From the NCBI RefSeq assembly GCF_000027005.1, contig NC_012964.1, positions 1,674,001-1,738,000 on the forward strand: a stretch of 64,000 bases of DNA, in the 5' to 3' direction. Each line of letters opens with the position of its first letter. Position 1 is the stretch's first letter. Positions 55,783 through 64,000 of this stretch are shown here, piece by piece. This DNA is from Komagataella phaffii GS115 (Eukaryota; Ascomycota; Pichiomycetes; Pichiales; Pichiaceae). The position numbers and the translations under genes were made by a program. Under the pieces are notes generated by a model. It worked only from the letters and a program-made list of their open reading frames with translations, ran no database searches and had not been told where the DNA came from.

Positions 55783-56160
55783 CAATAGCAAAGTCGACGT
55801 TAGCAAGAGTTTGTGGTTCTAGATTGAGAACAGATAGTTTTTGGCGCCTTGTAAGCTCTGTTTTGAATTTTTTTAAATTTTAAAATTACACAGCATCTAC
55901 GTACCAACACAAAATGTTAACTATCTCAGGATAGGAAGATTCAATAGGTCCATTATAGATCCATGTGGATCGACACAGTAATTAGCCTTGTGGGCATGCT
56001 TGTATTATGTAATACTCCAAGCTTCTAGACATTCCTTATCATATCATATCGCGCAGCGTATGTAGAAACTCCAGAAGGTATCCGAATACAATTTTAGCAT
56101 TGCCTCCAAGCTTGACCACAATTTAACTTCAACTTTTTTAATTGCTCCCACATTTGGCTC
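55783..56160. other. Spacer TEP1 to AUG-less ORF
   Basis: The 378 bp form a divergent region shared by TEP1 and the small gene downstream. A short ATG ORF at 55963-56028 could be a first exon of that gene, but no strong 5' splice site ends it in phase. Confidence 0.35.
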
Positions 56161-56214
56161 GTAAGTATTAATTATTTATCTGAGAAACTCCAGAGTCTAA
56201 CTTCATCTCAATAG
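56161..56214 (+). other. Probable 54-nt intron
   Basis: The sequence begins GTAAGT, carries a GTCTAAC branch point and ends CAATAG, all good yeast signals. It lies immediately before the open frame at 56215. Confidence 0.7.
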
Positions 56215-56666
56215 TGACTTCACATTTGTATGCAATTGCCACCGGGGTTGCTGCGGGGGTAGCCATTCACAGATATAAGGATGATATTAAGAGATTAATC
56301 ATTGACCCTCTTCAGGAGAGCACTTTGGATCCTCTGGAGAGAAACGTGGCATATATTTGCCAACTAATTGCTGTAAAGTTGGCTCAACATCTGGCTGATA
56401 GGGAAAAACAAAAATCAAAACCTGCACATTCAGCATGTGGGGGTGAGCCTCAGCTGGTAGCAATCAAGCAATCTGGAACAGACTTATCATATTTTGCAGG
56501 TGAACAGGATGTGCCGGCCAACTATCTCATTAGTGACCAGTTAGACATCAACGACTTAATTCAAGAAAGAAAGAGACGGAAACAGTTGAATGAATCCATG
56601 TTTGATAGTTGGGAAATCCTCTCGGAAGAAAGTTTCGATGATTTATCCATAGCCAGCTTGGATTGA
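56215..56666 (+). CDS. Small membrane-protein candidate, spliced, no visible AUG
   Basis: The open frame of about 150 codons has a hydrophobic Gly/Ala-rich stretch (YAIATGVAAGVAIHRY) and a basic turn. A helix (ERNVAYICQLIAVKLAQHLAD), a basic RKRRK patch and an acidic tail (WEILSEESFDD) follow. The layout suggests a single-pass protein with a cytosolic tail; I recognise no family. No ATG is in frame near the start. If the preceding intron is removed, exon 1 contributes one base to a CTG codon, and the frame upstream reaches a stop with no ATG. It converges with PEP12 (11 bp between stops). Confidence 0.55.
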
Positions 56667-56677
56667 ATCTCTCCAAT

Positions 56678-57529
56678 TCAACTGATAATTGCCAACACTA
56701 ATACGAGCACAATGACTAGAGCGAGGAGTAAGGCGCAACTCCATTTTCTTTTCTTCTTTTGGTAATTGTCTGCTTTGATGAGCTCATGGGTTGCCTCCTG
56801 GTTATTGTTAGCATGGGACATCATATTAACTTCAATGGTGTCGATATTTTGTCCTTGTTGTTGAACGAGAGTTCCTAAATCCTTGAAAATCGCATTGATC
56901 TCACCGACCCCGGTATGTATATCTTGAATCGCTTCAGATCGCTGGTTGATCAGAACAGAGTGGTATGAAACTTCGGCCTGATTCAAAGCAGATTGATGTT
57001 TGTCATCAATCTTTTGTATTTGATTAGATATCAATGGTGTTGTTTCCGTCTCCAGATTATGTTGCTCTTGCTCTAACGCTGCTTCGTTGGCCTGGCGTGT
57101 ATTCTGCTCAAAAGCCTCTCTGACTTTTATACTGGATATTTTTTCATCATACGCAATTTTCAAAGACTGGTAGTTTTTCAGTATCCTAGATGCTTCGTTC
57201 AACAGCTTATTCTCTTTGTACTTTACATTGGGACTATCATTTTGGTAGGAATTAGATTCCAGCTCTGACGTAACTTGCCTTAACCTAGTTTCTTGTAGAT
57301 CGCATTTACTAATTGAACTTTCTATTTGCCCTCGTAGACGCTCATTGTCTCGTTTGGTTCCCAGTTGTTGCTGAAGTTTCCCAAACATAGAAACGTCTTC
57401 AACAAACGATGAAAGAATGAGGGATGTTTGACGTAGCAAATCGGAATCTGAGTTTGCACGCTCTGTGTCTGCCTCTTTAATCCGGACCTTGTTCTTTTGT
57501 GCACCAGCATCAAAGTTAGCAAATGACAT
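56678..57529 (-). CDS. PEP12: Endosomal/vacuolar Qa-SNARE PEP12
   Basis: The 283-residue syntaxin has an N-terminal three-helix Habc-type region and a Qa-SNARE helix at about 195-255 (DIHTGVGEINAIFKDLGTLVQQQ then NIDTIEVNM), with the zero-layer Gln. A C-terminal transmembrane anchor of about 20 residues ends the protein. Size and sequence fit Pep12, the endosomal t-SNARE; Vam3 is the close paralog in S. cerevisiae and cannot be excluded. Confidence 0.82.
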   Translation of the reverse strand: MSFANFDAGAQKNKVRIKEADTERANSDSDLLRQTSLILSSFVEDVSMFGKLQQQLGTKRDNERLRGQIESSISKCDLQETRLRQVTSELESNSYQNDSPNVKYKENKLLNEASRILKNYQSLKIAYDEKISSIKVREAFEQNTRQANEAALEQEQHNLETETTPLISNQIQKIDDKHQSALNQAEVSYHSVLINQRSEAIQDIHTGVGEINAIFKDLGTLVQQQGQNIDTIEVNMMSHANNNQEATHELIKADNYQKKKRKWSCALLLALVIVLVLVLAIIS

Positions 57530-57762
57530 TATAGGTTATAACCTATGCAGATAGTCAAAGTGGTTGGGATATACATATCTAATGCTGGGGCCAAATTTGT
57601 ACTCTCTCTGGATGTATCTGGATGGCAGATTACTAAGAAAAGTTGATCACCTGATCTGAAAATTGATAGTAACAGACGCGCTTATAGAACTACTCAGACG
57701 CGTAGCGTTCTTTGTTCTGGCATCTCAATTCCATCATAACTATTCGTCAATTTTAAACTGTC

Positions 57763-60700
57763 ATGAGTAGAACTGCTAAACTGAAAAGTCTAAGGGCAGC
57801 GAGATCCGGGATTAATATCATTTCTGACCATAGTGACTCTGAACAGGACTCATACCAGCTCTACGATACGGTTGACGAAGAAGAGTATCGAAAGAGGAAA
57901 AGAAAAGAGATCTTAGAAGATGATTTCATTGTGGACGATAATGGTGAAGGCTATGTGGATACTGGAGCTGATGAATGGGAAGGCGGCTATTATGACGATC
58001 AAGATGATAATCCGGATTATGACGACCAGGAGAATGAAGATCCTCTAACCACCAAACATAAGACAAAGCCCAAAAAAGTGAAACAAATTAACCAATTCTT
58101 TACTAGCACTGAATCTAAAGTCAAACCTGTAAAGTCACTTAAAGTTGATGATATTTTGAATGATTTTGAATCCAAACCGACGCACGCTGGTTCCCCCTTC
58201 CAGGTGAAGTCGGGATCGAAAAGTACAATGTTTGGTGGTAACAAGAGAGCCAAATTGGAAAACACGCAAAAGAAGAAGAAAGTAGGACTTTTCAGCTCCG
58301 AAAAGAAGCGAAAACTTAATCCTTCTTCCTCTAGCATCGTAAACAATGACGAGATTAATTCTGAAGATATAGAGAGAAGTATTGATGTTGAACAGCACTT
58401 AGATCAACCCAAACCTGACATCAAGGAGATGAATTCATCGCCAATAAAACAAAAAGTAATCTCTTTAGACCAAACCCAAGATGAAGAATCTGATGAGGAA
58501 CTATTGATTTCTCGCAGAGCAAGAACAGCAAATACGGAAATTTCCAGAGAAGTCAACATGAGGGCGTCGGTTATAGAAGAGAAAGCTGCAGATGCAGACT
58601 CTAGCTCTTCTCCTACGAGATCCAGATCAATTATGACATCTTCGCCGTCAAAGGTAACCAAGTTAGGTGGTACTGATCTCTCGGAAGGACCTGTTTTGAT
58701 GTACTGGTTAGATTATGTTGAAGTTAACCACAAACTACTGCTTTTTGGTAAAGTTCGCACCAGTTCTGGTGCTTTAGTTTCGGCAATGGTCCAGGTTGGT
58801 GGTGTCGATCGAGAGATTTACATATTGCCGCGTTCTTCTCACAGAAGTGACTCCAGTGCTCCATGTGGCCCCATGGATGTCCACGAGGAAATCACCCCTC
58901 TTCTGTTGGAAAAGTATGGTCTAAAGAGTATTCGTGCAAAGCCTGTAACTATGAAGTATGCATTTGAGTTACCAGGGGTCCCGTCAGAAGCAGACTATCT
59001 GAAAATTTTGTTGCCGCATGACACCCCATTGAATGCAGATTTAGCACTTCCCTCGTCATTGGAAGGGGAAACTTTTCAACGAGTATTTGGAGGGCATTCT
59101 GCTCTTTTTGAAGACTTCGTCCTGCAAAAAGATGTGATGGGACCATGTTGGCTGGAAATATCCAATCCTGATTTTGACTCAATGCGTAACTCAAGTCACT
59201 GTAGGGTTGAAATGGCAATACAATCGCCGAAAGACATTACTGTATACCGAGGAACAGATCAAACAGCGCCAAATCTCACGGTTTTGGGAATAACTGTCCA
59301 GACAGTGATGAACACGAGGACCAATAACCAAGAAGTGGCCGCTGTGTCGATTGCTACGTTCAATGAATTGCCTCAGGAGTTGCCTATTCCAGAAGATTTA
59401 CAGCCTGATGAACTGATCACGTTGATACGCCCATTGGGCGATTCGACTGTATTTCCTCCAGGTGTGCAAAGAGCTATCGAAAAACAGGGCCTCAAGATAC
59501 GATGTACGCCCAATGAGAAAACATTGTTGAACCTTCTTTGTGCACTAGTAAAAAGGGCAGATCCCGATGTTTTTGTAGGGCATCGTATTGAATCTATTCA
59601 GCTAGACGTGTTGGTTCACCGACTCTACGATCTGAAGGTACCTACTTGGAGTTCGTTTGGAAGACTTAACAAGAAGGTCTGGCCCGACAGGTTTCCCCGA
59701 CGTTCTGGAGGTCCCAGCAAGGTTCGGGAAATTTTTCACGGACGGTTGTTATGTGATATTGGCAATGATATGGGCCAATCTCTAACAACCAAGTGCCAGT
59801 CTTGGGACCTTCCAGAAATGTATCAATCTGTTTGCGGTAAGACCTTCAAGCCTTCTGAAATTGCACTCAACAACCCTCAATTGTCCGAGAATGTCAACTT
59901 GTTGTTAACGGTCGCAAAGGAAGGTGCCAGTATGGTCCAAATTACAAGTGAAATAACTTTCAGAATTCAAATCCTTTCTCTTTCAAAAATTCTAACCAAC
60001 CTCGCAGGTAACGCATGGAGCCATACATTGGGTGGAACTCGTGCCGGTAGGAATGAATTCATTTTACTGCATGAGTTCAGAAAGAACGGATACATCGTGC
60101 CTGATAAAGAGAACTTTTATCAGAAGCATCAACAGCAACAGCTGCAAGACCAAAGTCCCGAGGATGACGAGACTACGAAGATATCGTCCAAGAAAAACAA
60201 CAAGTTTAAAGGAGGTTTAGTTTTTGAACCTGAAAAAGGCTTACACAGGAACATCGTTCTTGTTTTGGATTTTAACTCACTTTATCCTTCTATTATTCAA
60301 GAGTTTAACATTTGTTTTACTACTGTCGAACGAGAATCTGGCAATGTCGACACTATTCCCCCAGTTCCAGTACAAAATAGCCAACAAGGTGTTCTTCCAA
60401 GGCTTTTAGCCAACCTAGTGAGTAGACGTAGGGAGGTGAAAAAGCTACTTAAAGATTCCAAAATTGGACCAGTAGAAAAAGCACAATTTGACATCAAACA
60501 ACAAGCCCTAAAGCTAACGGCCAACTCAATGTATGGTTGTCTTGGTTATGTAAATTCCCGATTCTACGCTCGACCTTTGGCTATGCTAGTGACTAGCAAA
60601 GGTAGGGAAATCCTGATGGATACTAGGCAATTGGCTGAAAGTCTGGGCCTCAAAGTAGTTTATGGAGACACAGACTCTGTCATGATTGACTCCGGGACCA

Positions 60701-62091
60701 TTGACTACCAAGAAGCAATTGCCATTGGAGAGGACTTGAAAGCCAAAGTTAATGAAAGATATAGCTTACTTGAAATTGATATTGACAATGTCTTTAAGAG
60801 AATTTTGCTACATGCGAAGAAAAAGTATGCGGCAATGAATCTGAGCTTACAAAATGGTAAAATGGTATCTCAGCTTGAGGTTAAAGGTTTGGATATGAGA
60901 CGTCGTGAATACTGTCAATTATCTAAAGAAATATCGACACACGTCCTAGAACAGATACTAGGAGAAAATGATTCAGATGAAGCATTGAGTGATATCTATC
61001 AATATTTGGAAACCATGGGAACTAAAATCCGAGAGAATTCCATTCCTATTACAAAATTTAACATTAATACCAAGCTATCCAAAGATCCCGCACAATATGC
61101 TAATGCAGGTGGTATGCCACAGGTTCAAGTAGCATTGCGGCTGAGGGGTCAAGGTAAAGTCGTTAAGGCAGGTACAGTTGTCAGTTTCATAGTCACAGCT
61201 GGTGATGATAACCTCTCTGTGGCGGAGAGAGCTCGTCCCTTGGCTGAAGTGTTGGCCACTCCCGAACAGCTACGCCCTGATCCCGACTACTACTTGGAGA
61301 AACAAATTTTTGCCCCTGTTGAACGTTTGGTGGAGCGCCTTGAGGGCGTAGATTTGGTGCGATTGGCTAAATGTTTAGGTTTAGACTCTGGCAGGTATGC
61401 AAGGATTCGAACCCAGTATGCAAACGGTGGTGCAAATGGTGATGATCTTCTGCAACCGCTGGAGTCATGTATTTCGGATGCCGAAAGATTTAAAGAAGCC
61501 GCAACGTTGGAACTAACATGTACATGTGGTGCTCATTTCGCTTTCGGAGGCATTCAGGAGTCATCTTACTACACGGTAACCTTTTCTGGTATTCAATGCA
61601 GCTCCTGTGGGACACAGCTATCTTCTTTGAGAGTAGCGAGTCAATTAGAAAGGTTGATTCGTCACCATATATCGCTCTATTACGCTGGTTGGGTAGAGTG
61701 TGACGACGTGTCATGTGGAGTTCATACCAGACAGGTCTCAGTGTACGGTAAAAGATGCATTGGAAATACTGGACGTTCAGTTGGTTGCAAGGGTGTCATC
61801 TCGTATGTATATACGGACAGAGAGCTGTACAATCAACTACTATATCTAGAATCTTTGTTTGATGTCGATAAAGCTCGTCGACAAGAGTTACGGCCACTAC
61901 AGGACGATACAGAAAACAGAATACGGAGTGACTCTGGTGAAACGAAAAAAGGTATATCCCAAAGTACCTTGGATGCGTTGGCAGAGCAAAACAGAGACAC
62001 ATTTGGGGCATTCCAAAGTGTGGTTCAAAAGTACTTCGAACAATGTGGACGACGCTATGTCGATATGGCAAGTTTATTTAATTTTTCATAG
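57763..62091 (+). CDS. POL1: DNA polymerase alpha catalytic subunit POL1
   Basis: The 1442-residue B-family polymerase (yeast Pol1 is about 1468) has an acidic, basic and Ser-rich N-terminal region and an exonuclease-like domain without catalytic acids. Motif A is DFNSLYPSII at 836-845, motif B KLTANSMYG at 917-925, and motif C YGDTDS at 967-972. The C-terminal region carries two cysteine clusters (CTCG, then CSSCG, and a further set around CDDVSC) that bind the B subunit. With Pri1/Pri2 it synthesises RNA-DNA primers. It lies beside MIC27, as YNL102W lies near YNL100W. Confidence 0.96.
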   Translation: MSRTAKLKSLRAARSGINIISDHSDSEQDSYQLYDTVDEEEYRKRKRKEILEDDFIVDDNGEGYVDTGADEWEGGYYDDQDDNPDYDDQENEDPLTTKHKTKPKKVKQINQFFTSTESKVKPVKSLKVDDILNDFESKPTHAGSPFQVKSGSKSTMFGGNKRAKLENTQKKKKVGLFSSEKKRKLNPSSSSIVNNDEINSEDIERSIDVEQHLDQPKPDIKEMNSSPIKQKVISLDQTQDEESDEELLISRRARTANTEISREVNMRASVIEEKAADADSSSSPTRSRSIMTSSPSKVTKLGGTDLSEGPVLMYWLDYVEVNHKLLLFGKVRTSSGALVSAMVQVGGVDREIYILPRSSHRSDSSAPCGPMDVHEEITPLLLEKYGLKSIRAKPVTMKYAFELPGVPSEADYLKILLPHDTPLNADLALPSSLEGETFQRVFGGHSALFEDFVLQKDVMGPCWLEISNPDFDSMRNSSHCRVEMAIQSPKDITVYRGTDQTAPNLTVLGITVQTVMNTRTNNQEVAAVSIATFNELPQELPIPEDLQPDELITLIRPLGDSTVFPPGVQRAIEKQGLKIRCTPNEKTLLNLLCALVKRADPDVFVGHRIESIQLDVLVHRLYDLKVPTWSSFGRLNKKVWPDRFPRRSGGPSKVREIFHGRLLCDIGNDMGQSLTTKCQSWDLPEMYQSVCGKTFKPSEIALNNPQLSENVNLLLTVAKEGASMVQITSEITFRIQILSLSKILTNLAGNAWSHTLGGTRAGRNEFILLHEFRKNGYIVPDKENFYQKHQQQQLQDQSPEDDETTKISSKKNNKFKGGLVFEPEKGLHRNIVLVLDFNSLYPSIIQEFNICFTTVERESGNVDTIPPVPVQNSQQGVLPRLLANLVSRRREVKKLLKDSKIGPVEKAQFDIKQQALKLTANSMYGCLGYVNSRFYARPLAMLVTSKGREILMDTRQLAESLGLKVVYGDTDSVMIDSGTIDYQEAIAIGEDLKAKVNERYSLLEIDIDNVFKRILLHAKKKYAAMNLSLQNGKMVSQLEVKGLDMRRREYCQLSKEISTHVLEQILGENDSDEALSDIYQYLETMGTKIRENSIPITKFNINTKLSKDPAQYANAGGMPQVQVALRLRGQGKVVKAGTVVSFIVTAGDDNLSVAERARPLAEVLATPEQLRPDPDYYLEKQIFAPVERLVERLEGVDLVRLAKCLGLDSGRYARIRTQYANGGANGDDLLQPLESCISDAERFKEAATLELTCTCGAHFAFGGIQESSYYTVTFSGIQCSSCGTQLSSLRVASQLERLIRHHISLYYAGWVECDDVSCGVHTRQVSVYGKRCIGNTGRSVGCKGVISYVYTDRELYNQLLYLESLFDVDKARRQELRPLQDDTENRIRSDSGETKKGISQSTLDALAEQNRDTFGAFQSVVQKYFEQCGRRYVDMASLFNFS

Positions 62092-62125
62092 TCGTAATAT
62101 AAAATCAGTTGTTATTATCAGCAAT

Positions 62126-62749
62126 TCATTTGAATAATTCTTCAATAGAGGCTCTCAAGGAATGGATTTGCCGAGTTAGAGCAGCATTACCCTCTGCCGA
62201 CGCTTTTGACACTTCCTCTTGTAAGGAGTGCAGTTGCTTAACTGCCTCAGTGCGAGCTTCGTGGACTTCTGGTACACGAGATTCTTGCTCTACTAAAAAA
62301 TTGACCGAATTTTGGTAGCTTAATGGCATGGTCTGGCGATATACAAGAGCACCAGCAATAGCTGGTACAAAAGTTCTCACAACAATACCTCTCTTAGAAA
62401 CGGCCACTCCCGTGGCCAAGACAGCAGTTAATATACCTATGACACTGGGTAACAATGGTTCCACCACTATCGAATTGTACTTGTCTTTAACTATACTCCA
62501 TTCGTTTTTCAATGCAGATTTCTGAGTAGCTAATTCAGCGTCGATCAGAGTGTACTTTTCCAACAACAGCTGGCGTGCTTTGCTGGAGTACTTTTCCAGT
62601 AGTGGAGACGTACGAATGGCCATTCCATGAAGAAAAGTCAAGTTGTGCAAATCAGGTGATTCAGAGTTCTCAAGCCTTGGGTCTATAGGCTCATTTCTTC
62701 CTGGCGTAGGAAGTACTTCCTCGTCATCCGAGTAGAAAGATCTAGGCAT
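62126..62749 (-). CDS. MIC27: MICOS subunit MIC27 (apolipoprotein O family)
   Basis: The 207-residue protein has a central pair of hydrophobic segments (LLPSVIGILTAVLATGVAV, then VVRTFVPAIAGALVYR) between helical arms. That is the layout of APOO/MIC26-MIC27 proteins of the inner membrane at cristae junctions. The C-terminus is a charged amphipathic helix (coiled-coil-like). Assignment to MIC27 over MIC26 leans on neighbouring POL1, as in S. cerevisiae. It converges with POL1 (34 bp between stops). Confidence 0.75.
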   Translation of the reverse strand: MPRSFYSDDEEVLPTPGRNEPIDPRLENSESPDLHNLTFLHGMAIRTSPLLEKYSSKARQLLLEKYTLIDAELATQKSALKNEWSIVKDKYNSIVVEPLLPSVIGILTAVLATGVAVSKRGIVVRTFVPAIAGALVYRQTMPLSYQNSVNFLVEQESRVPEVHEARTEAVKQLHSLQEEVSKASAEGNAALTRQIHSLRASIEELFK

Positions 62750-62953
62750 AGGATAATGTTGGATAAACTAAACGAAGGAATACAACGAAGTAAAGGTACT
62801 GCAAACCTGGTCATGTGACTGATCATGCGAGTTTTTGGCACTATTACTTTATGCGGCGCTGTGTTTGCGGCTTTTTCTTGTTTCTTTCTCTTCTTCCGTT
62901 TATTGTTTCCTGACACAATTTTCAATTGGAAAACTCAAGTTCAGAAGTTCTAA

Positions 62954-64000
62954 ATGGCGTCTTCCTCTAAGCCAGTACAGGAGCAGGTCATAAGATCCAA
63001 TTCGAGGCCTAAACTGAAAGATGAAAGTTTAGGGGCTGCAAAATCGCAAACCTCAGGCGAGTCTCAAGGATCTGAGACAACAAGTTTCACTAAACAGGAT
63101 CCACAAGAACTCAGTGAAACCAGCCCCCTAGCTGATTCGAATAGTAAAGATGAACCAGCCAAATTGGATGCTGGAGATAATGTTAGTGGTCGGATATCCG
63201 CCGCACCATCAGCCGCGGTTAGAGCGGCCACAATAAGAGCCGCACAAGAACAACTTCAAGCCCCTACCGTATCTTCATCTGGTGGCTCGGTGCTTCCAGC
63301 TGTTCCTGGCTCAGGCGCAGTTAGTGGGGTGATTGCTCCGTCAGCTCCGTCCTCATCAGCTCCACCTTCAGCCCCACCATCAGTCCCACATAGTGGGATG
63401 TCATTTGCGCCAAATCCATATGCTTTCTACTATCCCCACCTCTATCCTTATGCTTACTTCCAACCTCCGGATCAAATACCAAAAGGAGCTAGAGATCAAC
63501 AACCTCAAAGATTCCCCAATTACCCTCCACCATTCAACTATTATGTGCAACAGCAGCAACAGCAACAACAACAACAGCAGTTTCCAAATTCTTCGTCTAA
63601 TTCAAATAACGTAGCGCCATTGTCTGAGGAGTTCAAAATTGGGGAGATGATATACCCACCCCCTTTCTTTGGTTCGTTACCTCCTCACCAACAAGTTCCT
63701 GTCGTCGCTCCGGAGTCAGAAGGTTCTACACAACTGGCGGAAGGTGGTGACGACAACCAAGAGAAAAGGAAATCTCGTAAGCGGATCCCTCCACCTACAA
63801 ACCCTGTCGATGAGAGCGGAAAAAGCAATTCGAAAAGTGTGGATAGGCCGTATGCTTGTCCTTTAGAGGGTTGTCTGTGGGCATTTGCTAGACTGAGTGA
63901 CTTAAAACGGCATAAGAAGTCACATGAATGTCCAGAATTTCAATGTCCTTACTGGAAAAATGATCCTACGTGTCACAGGAATGGAGGAGCTTTCAATAGG
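62954..64000 (+). CDS. C2H2 zinc-finger transcription factor, 3' truncated by window
   Basis: The frame is open from ATG 62954 to the window end (349 codons). The N-terminus is Ser/Pro/Ala/Gln-rich and includes a Gln tract, and a basic KRKSRKR patch lies near residue 270. A C2H2 finger is at 302-324: Cys302-x4-Cys307-x12-His320-x3-His324. A second Cys-rich segment (CPEFQCPYWKNDPTC) starts just after. Because the frame has no stop, the gene continues downstream. No specific factor is recognised. Confidence 0.85.
   Translation, partial: MASSSKPVQEQVIRSNSRPKLKDESLGAAKSQTSGESQGSETTSFTKQDPQELSETSPLADSNSKDEPAKLDAGDNVSGRISAAPSAAVRAATIRAAQEQLQAPTVSSSGGSVLPAVPGSGAVSGVIAPSAPSSSAPPSAPPSVPHSGMSFAPNPYAFYYPHLYPYAYFQPPDQIPKGARDQQPQRFPNYPPPFNYYVQQQQQQQQQQQFPNSSSNSNNVAPLSEEFKIGEMIYPPPFFGSLPPHQQVPVVAPESEGSTQLAEGGDDNQEKRKSRKRIPPPTNPVDESGKSNSKSVDRPYACPLEGCLWAFARLSDLKRHKKSHECPEFQCPYWKNDPTCHRNGGAFNR
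63548..63580 (+). repeat. CAA/CAG tract encoding 11 glutamines
   Basis: Eleven consecutive CAA/CAG codons lie in the disordered region of the zinc-finger gene. The mixed codons suggest it is not a freshly expanded pure repeat. Confidence 0.9.

Noticed and set aside
55799..55806. TTGCTAAC (minus strand) as a branch point for a TEP1 intron, with AG near 55745 and GTACGT near 55904
   Set aside because: The exon upstream of GTACGT contains a stop in the needed frame and no usable ATG, so the spliced model does not work.
61403..61414. GGATTCGAACCC resembling a tRNA T-loop (B box) on the minus strand
   Set aside because: It lies inside the POL1 coding frame and no matching A box or cloverleaf was seen around it.

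Overview
The window is a compact eukaryotic nuclear segment from a budding yeast. About forty protein genes lie on both strands, mostly uninterrupted, with spacers often under 200 bp. Two genes have clear short spliceosomal introns (56 and 59 nt, with TACTAAC/GCTAAC-type branch points) and a third locus has a probable one. I saw no tRNA, rRNA, transposon, CRISPR array or bacterial-type operon. A nuclear-encoded respiratory complex I subunit (NDUFS4/NUYM) excludes Saccharomyces-type yeasts. CTG encodes the conserved Leu of the SET1 SET domain, which argues against the CUG-Ser clade. The gene set fits a methylotrophic Pichia/Komagataella-type yeast; that genus call is inference.

Layout. 1-9.4 kb: C-terminus of an ISWI remodeler, a glutathione-peroxidase-like thiol peroxidase, ESS1, an M1 aminopeptidase (APE2/AAP1 type), NOP2 and PAT1. 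10-20 kb: NAM9, EAF7, FPR1, a TRAPPC11-like protein, NCS2, COX23 and an unrecognised 612-aa protein. 20-28.5 kb: TOM70, FYV6, MRP35 (bL35m), NMA111, NUYM and an Rnt1-like RNase III protein that lacks the usual catalytic acids. 28.6-46 kb: SET1, MSH1, NAF1, an NDT80-family factor, KRE33, NRK1 (spliced), CIA2, CPT1/EPT1 and TOM22. 47-57.5 kb: CRC1, SPC98, FAR11, LSM12 (spliced), TEP1, a small spliced membrane-protein candidate without a visible AUG, and PEP12. 57.7-64 kb: POL1, MIC27 and the 5' part of a C2H2 zinc-finger gene.

From my memory of the S. cerevisiae map, most of these genes come from two regions, chromosome VIII YHR116W-YHR124W (COX23, TOM71, SET1, MSH1, LSM12, CIA2, EPT1, NDT80) and chromosome XIV YNL100W-YNL137C (MIC27, POL1, NCS2, TOM70, MRP35, NMA111, NAF1, SPC98, FAR11, TEP1, NRK1, CPT1, TOM22, KRE33, FYV6, FPR1, EAF7, NAM9). 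Here they are interleaved on one segment with single copies of the duplicated pairs. That is the pattern expected of a lineage that did not undergo the yeast whole-genome duplication, and it supports many of the names.

Recurring functions are mitochondrial biogenesis (TOM70, TOM22, NAM9, MRP35, COX23, MIC27, MSH1, CRC1, NUYM) and ribosome/snoRNP biogenesis (NOP2, KRE33, NAF1). The strongest candidates for something undescribed are the RNase III pseudoenzyme-like gene at 27459-28508, the unrecognised protein at 18225-20063, the apparently AUG-less spliced gene near 56.2 kb, and three enzymes with presequence-like extensions ahead of a conserved cytosolic start (GPX, aminopeptidase, FPR1).
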